Translations under genes and position numbers: made by a program
The notes under the pieces: model-generated
The model's input: only the letters and a program-made list of their open reading frames with translations
What the model was told of the DNA's origin: nothing
Databases searched by the model: none
Assembly (NCBI GenBank): GCA_016125075.1
Contig: WGMO01000003.1
Location: forward strand, 151,090 to 215,089
Reading direction: 5' to 3'
From: Terrimonas sp.
GTDB lineage: Bacteria; Bacteroidota; Bacteroidia; Chitinophagales; Chitinophagaceae
Length of the DNA: 64,000 nt
Shown: positions 54,252 through 62,254 of the stretch, in pieces
Layout: every line of letters begins with the position of its first letter
Numbering within the stretch: the first letter of the stretch is position 1

Positions 54252-55904
54252 ATGCAACAAATCATTGAATGTGTCCCTAATTTCAGTGAAGGAAGGGACA
54301 TGGCTGTTATCGGACAAATTACCCGCGAAATTGAATCCATAGATGGCGTACGTTTACTGGACGTTGATCCAGGCAAGGCGACCAATCGCACGGTGGTGAC
54401 CTTTGTGGGTCCACCCGACGCAGTGATCGAAGCTGCTTTCCTGGCCATTCAAAAAGCGGGTGAACTGATTGATATGCGCAAACAAAAAGGGGCCCACTCC
54501 AGAATGGGTGCCACGGATGTTTGCCCGCTGATACCCGTTGCCAATATAACCATGGAGGAAACCTGTCAGTATGCCCGGGCTTTAGCCAGACGCGTGGGAG
54601 AGGAATTACAAATACCGGTCTATTTGTACGAAGCGGCACAAACTGATAAATCGCGAAGCAATCTTTCCGTAATTCGGGCGGGTGAATATGAAGGTTTTTT
54701 CGAAAAAATCAAAAACCCGGTATGGAAACCGGATTTCGGTCCCGCAATATTTGATGCTAAAAGAGGAGCCACGGTCATCGGCGCGCGGGATTTCCTGGTG
54801 GCCTATAACGTGAATCTCAACACGACATCCACCCGCAGGGCCAATGCGATCGCTTTTGATATAAGGGAGGCCGGAAGAAATATCATCGAAAACGGGGTCA
54901 AAGTCAACCAACCGGGGTCTTTGAAATCTGTAAAAGCCATTGGTTGGTATATCGAAGAATATGGTATCGCCCAGATCAGCATCAATCTTACCAATCTCCA
55001 GGTTACACCCCTGCATATTGCGTTTGATGAAGCCTGTAAGAAAGCAGCGGCAAGGGGAATAAGGGTAACCGGCAGTGAACTGGTTGGATTGATCCCTTTG
55101 AAATCCATGCTGGATGCCGGTAAATATTTTCTCCGGAAACAGAAACGTTCGTTGGGGGTATCGGAAGCTGAACTGGTCAGGATCGCCATAAAATCGATGG
55201 GACTTGATGAACTCTCTCCATTTGATCCCAACGAAAAAATCATTGAATACCGGCTCAGGAATGATGCGGAATCTAAATTGGTCAAAATGCCTTTGAATGC
55301 ATTTGCCGATGAAACCGCCAGCGAAAGCCCCGCACCTGGTGGGGGTTCTATTGCTGCCTATATCGGTGCATTGGGAGCGTCCCTGGCTACGATGGTGGCC
55401 AATCTCTCCTCGCATAAAAGAGGGTGGGACGACCGTTGGGAAACATTCAGCGACTGGGCGGAAAGGGGGCAGTATTATAAGGATGTGCTCCTGCAACTGG
55501 TCGACCTGGATACAGCGGCCTTCAACAGGATCATGGGGGCGATGGGTATGGCAAAATCAACTGAAGCAGAGCAATCAGCCAGGAATAAAGCTATACAGGA
55601 AGCAACCCGTTATGCCATCGAGATACCTTTTAAAGTGATGGAAACCGCTGCTGAAAGTATGGACCTGATAAAAGCTATGGCAGTCGGGGGCAACCCTAAC
55701 TCTGTTTCGGATGCAGGAGTTGGGGCTTTATGTGCACGGTCAGCTGTCCTGGGTGCCTTTATGAATGTCCGGATCAACGCAGCCGGTTATGCGGATAAGG
55801 AATTCGTCACGGAAATGATCAGCAGGGGAAAAAAGATTGAGAATAAAACAATAGCTTTAGAACAGGAAATCTTAAATATTGTCAATGAAAAAATCGGATG
55901 TTAA
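54252..55904 (+). CDS. ftcD: Bifunctional glutamate formimidoyltransferase / formimidoyl-THF cyclodeaminase
   Basis: The 550-residue protein moves the formimino group of N-formimidoyl-glutamate to tetrahydrofolate and then closes it to 5,10-methenyl-THF with release of ammonia. The transferase part (about 1-290) starts QQIIECVPNFSEGRD and has GAHSRMGATDVCPLIPV. The cyclodeaminase part (about 340-550) has PAPGGGSIAAYIGALGASLATMVANLS and NAAGYADKEFVTEM. Fusion in one chain is as in vertebrates and many Bacteroidota. Its stop overlaps the hutG start region by about 20 bp. Confidence 0.96.
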   Translation: MQQIIECVPNFSEGRDMAVIGQITREIESIDGVRLLDVDPGKATNRTVVTFVGPPDAVIEAAFLAIQKAGELIDMRKQKGAHSRMGATDVCPLIPVANITMEETCQYARALARRVGEELQIPVYLYEAAQTDKSRSNLSVIRAGEYEGFFEKIKNPVWKPDFGPAIFDAKRGATVIGARDFLVAYNVNLNTTSTRRANAIAFDIREAGRNIIENGVKVNQPGSLKSVKAIGWYIEEYGIAQISINLTNLQVTPLHIAFDEACKKAAARGIRVTGSELVGLIPLKSMLDAGKYFLRKQKRSLGVSEAELVRIAIKSMGLDELSPFDPNEKIIEYRLRNDAESKLVKMPLNAFADETASESPAPGGGSIAAYIGALGASLATMVANLSSHKRGWDDRWETFSDWAERGQYYKDVLLQLVDLDTAAFNRIMGAMGMAKSTEAEQSARNKAIQEATRYAIEIPFKVMETAAESMDLIKAMAVGGNPNSVSDAGVGALCARSAVLGAFMNVRINAAGYADKEFVTEMISRGKKIENKTIALEQEILNIVNEKIGC

Positions 55905-56994
55905 CGAAATGGCTGATTCTTTTCAAAAGCAAAATGCCATGCATCATTTCAAAACCTATCACAAACAGGATATCCTGTCCCTGACAAAGATCAGGCGATT
56001 TGAGACAAAACTGGGCGAAAGGCTTCAGGTGATCCACGACACCAGCAATATGGAAGCATCCATCAGTGCTTCCACAGCACAATATGTATTATTCGGCATT
56101 CCGGAAGACCTTGGTGCAAAAGGAAATCATGGTATAGGCGGAACAGACACGCTGTGGATCCCATTCCTGCAAAGTTTTTTGAATATCCAGAGCAATGATT
56201 TTTTTGACGGGGATAATGTACTCCTGGCCGGACATTTTGATTTTGGCGATATCGAATACCTGATCGATACTACGGCCAAAAGTGAGGATGAAAAAATTGA
56301 AGCCTATCGCCATGCCGTGAATACAGTCGATAATGAAGTTGAGCAACTGGTCAAAATGATTACGGCGGCAAAAAAGATACCGGTGGTTGTTGGTGGCGGG
56401 CATAATAATTCATATCCCCTGATCAAAGGGTCTGCTAAAGGCTGGCATAAGGCGGGCGTTATACCGCTGGCTCAGATCAATTGCATCAACCTCGATGCCC
56501 ATGCTGATTACCGCCCGGCAGAAGGCCGGCACAGTGGTAATGCTTTTCGCTACGCCGAAGATGATGGTTATTTACAGAAATATTGTATTATCTGCCTGCA
56601 TGAAAACTATCTGCCCCAGAATGTCTGGCTCGATATCGTGAATAACCCGTTTATAGACTTTATCACGCATGAGGACATCTTTATCCATGAAAAAAGAAGT
56701 TTTATGCAGGCGGTGGCCCACGCTACCGGGTTTACAGAAGACACGATGACCGGTATCGATATTGACCTTGATTGTATACAGAATACGTTGAGCAGCGCCA
56801 TGACCCCCGTCGGGATCCTGCCCAAACATGCCCGGCAATATGTATCGTTTGCCGCTGCCGATTCCAAACCGGCATACCTGCATATCTGTGAAGGGGCAAC
56901 CCGACTTGCAGATGGAAGGGTAGATGCTACTAACGGGAAATTGATCAGCTACCTGGTAAGTGATTTTATCAAAGCCCGGCAATCAGTCTCCTGA
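55885..56994 (+). CDS. hutG: Formimidoylglutamase-type ureohydrolase (arginase family)
   Basis: The 369-residue protein (ATG 55885; ATG 55909 is an alternative) belongs to the arginase family. The Mn2+ site is seen as GGGHNNSYPLIKG, NLDAHADYRPAEGRHSGN and GIDIDLDCIQ. Position next to ftcD and hutI supports formimidoylglutamase (formimidoyl-glutamate to glutamate plus formamide) over agmatinase or arginase. It overlaps the ftcD end, indicating translational coupling. Having both FtcD and HutG gives two exits for the same intermediate. Confidence 0.88.
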   Translation: MKKSDVNEMADSFQKQNAMHHFKTYHKQDILSLTKIRRFETKLGERLQVIHDTSNMEASISASTAQYVLFGIPEDLGAKGNHGIGGTDTLWIPFLQSFLNIQSNDFFDGDNVLLAGHFDFGDIEYLIDTTAKSEDEKIEAYRHAVNTVDNEVEQLVKMITAAKKIPVVVGGGHNNSYPLIKGSAKGWHKAGVIPLAQINCINLDAHADYRPAEGRHSGNAFRYAEDDGYLQKYCIICLHENYLPQNVWLDIVNNPFIDFITHEDIFIHEKRSFMQAVAHATGFTEDTMTGIDIDLDCIQNTLSSAMTPVGILPKHARQYVSFAAADSKPAYLHICEGATRLADGRVDATNGKLISYLVSDFIKARQSVS

Positions 56995-58983
56995 TGTCGC
57001 TTCGAGTTTGACGATCTTTTCAAACACCTGTTCATATTGCCGGTTCATGGAAGCCAGTTCGGAATTTGTTTGTTTGTAGTCAGACTCCGTTTGCAGGAAT
57101 TTTGCTTTATCCAAATAAGTAGAGGGATCAGCCAGGTCGGCCTCCAGTTTTGTTTTCTGTTTATGCAGCAGGGCGATCTTTTCTTCCAGTTGCTGAAAAA
57201 TCCGCTGTTGTTTCTGCAACTCCTTTTTTAATTCTTTATTGATGGGTACAGCGGGATGGTGGTTGGTGCCGGAAGGAGGAGCGTCTGCTGCGGGAGCAAC
57301 TGTTTTTTCGGTATTGTTTTTCCGTTTGGCTTCCCCTTTCTGGTTGCCGGACTCCGCTTTCTTGTTTTCAATCTCTTTTTTGGCCATCCTTTCTTTCCAG
57401 GCCACCCATTCTTCATAGCCCCCTTTGAATTCCTTGATCTGGTGATCGACGATCTCCCATATTTTGTTGGCGGTTTTTGACACAAAATAACGGTCGTGAC
57501 TCACCAAAATGATACTGCCCTGGTATTTGTTCAGTGCTTCAATCAAAAGGTCGCAGCTATGCATATCCAGGTGGTTGGTCGGCTCGTCCAGCATAAGGAA
57601 ATTGGCCTTACTCACGATGGTCTTGGACAAAGCCACCCGGGCCTTTTCGCCCCCGCTCAATATTTTTATTTTTTTATCGGCATCATCACCGCTGAATAAA
57701 AAACAACCCAGGAGGCCCCTTAATTCCAGTTCCGTCATCTGGCTGCCACATTCTTTCATCTCATCGAGGATGGTATTTTCGATATTCAGGGCTTCCAGCT
57801 GGTGCTGGGCATAAAAACTTTCCTCCACATTATGGCCCCATTTTCTTTCACCCTTTGAAAATTTTTCCACACCGGCAATGATCCTTAACAAGGTGGATTT
57901 ACCTTTCCCGTTGGCCCCGATCAAGGCAATCTTGTCGCCCCGGTCGATTTCAACCGAAGCATCTTCGATGATAACATTATCACCAAATGCTTTGGAAACA
58001 TGGTGCAGTTCAACCAGTACTTTACCGGGTGTTTTGTCCACCCTGAAATTGATCCTGATATTGGGCCTAACCAGTTCGGCGTCTTCGATCCTTTCCAGTT
58101 TGTCCAGCTTTTTCATGATACTCTGAGCCATGGCTGCTTTGCTGGCCTTGGCCCTGAATCGCTCAACAAGCCTTTCGTTTTGCCGGATATAATCCTGCTG
58201 GTTCTCGTAAGCCTTCTGCTGCATTTCTAACCGGATGGCCTTTTCCTTTTCATAATAGTCGTAATTGCCAGCGTAGATGTGCAGGCGTTGCTGGTACACT
58301 TCAACGATCTTTGTAACCATCCTGTTCAGGAAATACTTATCATGGCTCACAATCACAACGGATCCCTGGTAATGCAGCAGGTATTTTTCCAGCCATTCAA
58401 TGGAAGGGAGGTCAAGGTGGTTGGTCGGTTCGTCAAGCAATAAGAGGTCCGGTTGCTGCAGGATCATCTTGGCCAGTAACACACGCATCCGCCAACCCCC
58501 GCTGAATTCCTTGTAGGGCCGGTGAAGGTCCTGGTTGGGAAATCCAAGACCCTGCAAAACTTCTTCCGTTTTATGATGGATATTATAGCCTCCCTGGGTT
58601 TCCAGTTCATGCAGCTTGTCGCTGTATTCATGCAAGGTTTTTTCATCCCCGGTTTTTTCAAGTTCTTTACCCAGGGCTTCAATTTCCTTTTCCAGTTGCA
58701 GCACTTTCTCAAAGGCGCTCAATGCCACCTGGAGAATCGATTCATTGGTGTCGAAACTCAGCAGGTCCTGGTGCAGGTAACCAATACTCGTGGTCTTACT
58801 CCGTTCAACTGAGCCGGCGGACGGGGTATACTGACCCACGAGTAATTTAAGCAAAGTAGATTTACCGGTACCGTTATACCCGATAAGCCCGATACGTTCG
58901 CCCGGCTGAATATGCCAGGTGGCTTCTTCAACAATTACCCTTGATCCAAATTCGAATGTCACATTAGTCAATCCTGCCAGCAT
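56983..58983 (-). CDS. ABC-F family ATPase
   Basis: The 666-residue protein has two ABC domains with no membrane part, so it works on the ribosome rather than in transport. Walker A motifs are GYNGTGKST and GANGKGKST, signatures FSGGW and LSGGEKAR, and Walker B is DEPTNHLD twice. A linker near 255-300 and a C-terminal coiled coil (about 575-660, KELKKELQKQQRIFQQLEEKIALLHKQK) are like Uup/YheS. The ORF track starts 17 codons earlier, but a -7 element at 59006-59013 lies in that extension; ATG 58983 is used. Its 3' end overlaps hutG by 12 bp. Confidence 0.93.
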   Translation of the reverse strand: MLAGLTNVTFEFGSRVIVEEATWHIQPGERIGLIGYNGTGKSTLLKLLVGQYTPSAGSVERSKTTSIGYLHQDLLSFDTNESILQVALSAFEKVLQLEKEIEALGKELEKTGDEKTLHEYSDKLHELETQGGYNIHHKTEEVLQGLGFPNQDLHRPYKEFSGGWRMRVLLAKMILQQPDLLLLDEPTNHLDLPSIEWLEKYLLHYQGSVVIVSHDKYFLNRMVTKIVEVYQQRLHIYAGNYDYYEKEKAIRLEMQQKAYENQQDYIRQNERLVERFRAKASKAAMAQSIMKKLDKLERIEDAELVRPNIRINFRVDKTPGKVLVELHHVSKAFGDNVIIEDASVEIDRGDKIALIGANGKGKSTLLRIIAGVEKFSKGERKWGHNVEESFYAQHQLEALNIENTILDEMKECGSQMTELELRGLLGCFLFSGDDADKKIKILSGGEKARVALSKTIVSKANFLMLDEPTNHLDMHSCDLLIEALNKYQGSIILVSHDRYFVSKTANKIWEIVDHQIKEFKGGYEEWVAWKERMAKKEIENKKAESGNQKGEAKRKNNTEKTVAPAADAPPSGTNHHPAVPINKELKKELQKQQRIFQQLEEKIALLHKQKTKLEADLADPSTYLDKAKFLQTESDYKQTNSELASMNRQYEQVFEKIVKLEATSGD

Positions 58984-59005
58984 TTCTTCTTTTTTTAACA
59001 GGTTG

Positions 59006-59013
59006 CAAAAATA
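59006..59013 (-). promoter_or_regulatory. -7 promoter element of the ABC-F gene
   Basis: The minus strand reads TATTTTTG, matching TAnnTTTG, 23-30 bp before ATG 58983. Confidence 0.55.
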
Positions 59014-59041
59014 ACGATTCGTTATTGCTGGCACTAAGATT

Positions 59042-59049
59042 TATATTTG
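59042..59049 (+). promoter_or_regulatory. -7 promoter element of the DUF3347 gene
   Basis: TATATTTG matches TAnnTTTG, 31 bp before ATG 59081. It is back to back with the divergent ABC-F promoter, with only 28 bp between the two -7 elements. Confidence 0.55.
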
Positions 59050-59080
59050 CAGCGAATAAATAAGTATAAATTTTTATGTA

Positions 59081-59719
59081 ATGAAGAAGATATTGCTGGC
59101 TTTACTTATTCTGGTCGTAGCCGTATTGATTGCCTGGAAGTATTTTTTCAGCGGACGGTCCAATACGGCTGACTCGGGGAATAAACTAACCGCCATGGCC
59201 GTCAGTAAACATAGCCCCGCATTTAATGCCTCAATGCAAAAGGTGATGGATGATTATTACCGGATGACCGAGGGGTTTGTCAATTGGGACACGAATTCCA
59301 TCCGGCAATCGGCCAATGCTTTAAAAGCCTCCCTGGACAGCCTGAAAATCGGGGAAATGGCAAAGGATTCGGCTATTTATCCTACAGCGCTTGGACAATG
59401 GGAAGCCGTCAAATCGGAAGCGGAAGGTCTTATGAATGACGAGGGAATTGCTGAAAAAAGAGCTTCTCTGAATATGTTATCCCAGCAGTTATTCGACCTG
59501 TTAAGGATTATCCGCTATGATCTTGCCAAAGTGTATTTCCAGGAATGCCCCATGGCCTTGAATAATTATGAAATGGCCGCCAACTGGTTGAGCCCGGTTG
59601 ATTCCATCCGGAATCCTTACCTGGGAACCCGGGACCCCAAATATGGCGATAAGATGCTGACCTGCGGGAGTTCAAAGGTAACGCTGGATTATCGGGTAAC
59701 AGACACAACTAAAAACTAA
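59081..59719 (+). CDS. DUF3347-domain exported protein
   Basis: The 212-residue protein has an N-terminal membrane anchor or signal (about 3-22), then DUF3347: VMDDYYRMTEGFVNWDTNSIRQSANALKASLDSL and LSQQLFDLLRIIRYDLAKVYFQECPMA, ending NPYLGTRDPKYGDKMLTCGS. The conserved CPM and TCG cysteines suggest metal or heme-like binding, as DUF3347 proteins often occur next to copper or heavy-metal genes; this is inference. It is followed after 19 bp by a TonB-dependent receptor gene, likely the same operon. Confidence 0.85.
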   Translation: MKKILLALLILVVAVLIAWKYFFSGRSNTADSGNKLTAMAVSKHSPAFNASMQKVMDDYYRMTEGFVNWDTNSIRQSANALKASLDSLKIGEMAKDSAIYPTALGQWEAVKSEAEGLMNDEGIAEKRASLNMLSQQLFDLLRIIRYDLAKVYFQECPMALNNYEMAANWLSPVDSIRNPYLGTRDPKYGDKMLTCGSSKVTLDYRVTDTTKN

Positions 59720-59738
59720 TTTATCTGTTATCACCAAC

Positions 59739-62093
59739 ATGAGGCGCATCCAGTTATTTATTGTAGGCAACTTTATCCTGTTTACCGGTATTGCACAGAA
59801 CAAATTCACACTGAGCGGTTATATTAAAGACAGCCTATCAGGAGAATCCATTATCGGGGCCACGATCTCCGTCAATGGGCAGTCGAAAGGGGTGACCAGT
59901 AATTTGTATGGGTTTTATTCCCTTACACTTGATGAGGGCAGCTACTTACTAACGGTTTCCCATGTCTCTTATCAGCCAAAAGTTCTGGACCTGCTGTTTG
60001 AAAAGGATGCAGAACTGAATATTGGTATGATCCCCAAATCTGCGGTAGGTACCGAAGTGATCGTTTACAGTAAACGGCGAGATGCCAATGTCAAAAACGC
60101 CCAAATGGGCAGGGTGGATCTTTCGATAGAGCGGATCAGGAATATCCCGGCTTTTTTGGGAGAAGTAGACATCTTGAAAGCCATCCAGTTATTGCCAGGT
60201 GTCCGTAATGCCGGTGAAGGGAATGCAGGGTTTTATGTACGGGGAGGCGGTCCCGACCAAAATCTCATCATGCTGGATGATGCTGTTGTTTACAATACCG
60301 GGCACCTGTTCGGTTTTTTTTCCATCTTTAACTCCGATGCCATCAAGAATACCGCATTGATCAAGGGGGGGATGCCCGCTCAATACGGGGGCAGGCTTTC
60401 CTCGGTCCTGGATGTTACTATGAAGGATGGCAATTCTAATAAATTCCAGATGGATGGGGGTATTGGATTGATCGCTTCCCGTTTTTCGGTACAGGGGCCG
60501 ATCAAGAAAGAAAAGGCGTCCTTTATCCTATCTGCCAGGCGGACCTATGTTGATGCATTGGCGAAACCCTTTATTAAGAAATCCAGCGCCTTTTATGGTT
60601 CAGGATATTATTTCTATGACCTGAATGCCAAAATCAATTACCGCTTCTCTGAAAAAGACCGATTATACCTGAGTGGTTATTTTGGGCGGGATGTCTTCAA
60701 TTTCAACAATGCCAAGCGCTCTTTTAAATCCAATATACCCTGGGGAAACAGTACCGCCACCCTTCGGTGGAACCATGTTTTCAGCAAAAGATTATTCTCC
60801 AATACGACAGCGGTTTATAATGACTACAAATTTAAATTTGGTGCAGCCCAGAACAATTTCGAGGTTAACCTCAATTCGGGTATCAGGGATGCCAACCTGA
60901 AAATGGATTTTGATTATTACCCTTTGCCCCAGCATAAAATTAAATTCGGGGGGCTGTATACCTATCACCGGTTTACACCCAATGTGGTTTCTGGTCGCCA
61001 GGACTCAGTCGTCTTCAAACCCAATAATGAAGACAATAAATACGCCAATGAATATGCACTCTACGTACAGGATGACTGGGAGATCGGGGAAAAGTTCAAA
61101 CTGAATTATGGTATCCGGTATAGCGGCTTTATACAGGTGGGTCCTTATACCAAATACCGGAGGGATGCCGATGGCAATAAGCTTGACAGTACTGTTTATA
61201 AAGGGTTTGAAACCGTAAAGCCCTATGGTGGCCTGGAACCCCGTGTAACCCTTCGTTACGCATTGAATGATGAAACATCGGTCAAGGCGGCCATCACCAG
61301 GAACTACCAGTATATACACCTGGTAAGCAATTCGGGAAATACGCTCCCGACGGATCTCTGGGTTCCCAGTACCTATATTGTACAACCGCAGATCAGCTGG
61401 CAATATGCCGCAGGTTTCTTTAAAAATTTTAAAGATAACCAGTATGAGACCTCGGTCGAGGTCTATTACAAGGACATGAAAAACCAGATCGAATACCGCG
61501 AGGGCTATACCCCGGGCCTGGAAGACCCTGAAAGGGAATTTGTTTTTGGCAGGGGTTGGAGCTATGGTGCTGAATTTTTTGTGAACAAATCAAGGGGCAG
61601 GTTTACAGGTTGGGTAGGGTATACCTTATCATGGACCTGGCGGCAGTTTTCTGCCTTGAATAATGGTGAAAAATACCCGACCCGCTACGACAGAAGACAT
61701 GATATGAGCGTGGTGGCCAACTATGAGGTCAACAAGCGCTGGAAAATCGGTGGTGTTTTTGTTTATGGTACGGGCAATGCAACAACTTTCCCGGAAAGTT
61801 TTTATATCATCGACGGTGTCCTGACCCAGGAATACAGCAAATTGAACCAGTATCGCCTTGATGCTTATCACCGTCTTGATCTGGCGGCAACCTATACACC
61901 GGAACCGAAGAAAAAACGCAGGCTGCAGAGCTACTGGGTATTCAGTATCTATAATGTGTATAGTCGTCTCAATCCTTATTTCATATACTTCGACCAAACC
62001 GGTAGTCCCTATGACGGATCGCTCAAAGTGGAAGCCAGGCAGGTATCTTTATTCCCCATCTTACCGACTGTGACCTGGAATTTCAAATTTTAA
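59739..62093 (+). CDS. TonB-dependent outer-membrane receptor
   Basis: The 784-residue protein has a signal peptide (ending TGIAQ) and a carboxypeptidase-regulatory-like domain (about 22-105, SGYIKDSLSGESIIGATISVNGQSKGVTSN). A plug (about 115-235, with GFYVRGGGPDQNLIMLDDAVVYN) and a beta-barrel ending PTVTWNFKF follow. It lacks the SusC-type features, so it is a classic siderophore/vitamin/metal-type receptor. The ligand is unknown. It lies 19 bp after the DUF3347 gene and is probably co-transcribed with it. Confidence 0.93.
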   Translation: MRRIQLFIVGNFILFTGIAQNKFTLSGYIKDSLSGESIIGATISVNGQSKGVTSNLYGFYSLTLDEGSYLLTVSHVSYQPKVLDLLFEKDAELNIGMIPKSAVGTEVIVYSKRRDANVKNAQMGRVDLSIERIRNIPAFLGEVDILKAIQLLPGVRNAGEGNAGFYVRGGGPDQNLIMLDDAVVYNTGHLFGFFSIFNSDAIKNTALIKGGMPAQYGGRLSSVLDVTMKDGNSNKFQMDGGIGLIASRFSVQGPIKKEKASFILSARRTYVDALAKPFIKKSSAFYGSGYYFYDLNAKINYRFSEKDRLYLSGYFGRDVFNFNNAKRSFKSNIPWGNSTATLRWNHVFSKRLFSNTTAVYNDYKFKFGAAQNNFEVNLNSGIRDANLKMDFDYYPLPQHKIKFGGLYTYHRFTPNVVSGRQDSVVFKPNNEDNKYANEYALYVQDDWEIGEKFKLNYGIRYSGFIQVGPYTKYRRDADGNKLDSTVYKGFETVKPYGGLEPRVTLRYALNDETSVKAAITRNYQYIHLVSNSGNTLPTDLWVPSTYIVQPQISWQYAAGFFKNFKDNQYETSVEVYYKDMKNQIEYREGYTPGLEDPEREFVFGRGWSYGAEFFVNKSRGRFTGWVGYTLSWTWRQFSALNNGEKYPTRYDRRHDMSVVANYEVNKRWKIGGVFVYGTGNATTFPESFYIIDGVLTQEYSKLNQYRLDAYHRLDLAATYTPEPKKKRRLQSYWVFSIYNVYSRLNPYFIYFDQTGSPYDGSLKVEARQVSLFPILPTVTWNFKF

Positions 62094-62254
62094 CCTTTTG
62101 CTTTTGTAGTAGGAGTCAAACATTAAGCGACTCGCAATGACTAGACCGGCCATCCAGAAAATATTCCATTTGTCGCGATACGATTGCAATAAGATTTTAA
62201 TCCCCACACTGATTGATAAAATACTTTAACTTTCAGGGACTAAAACTTCAAACC

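Noticed and set aside
54606-55496. 296-codon minus-strand ORF inside ftcD
   Set aside because: It is the antisense shadow of a strongly supported gene and its translation has no family signature.
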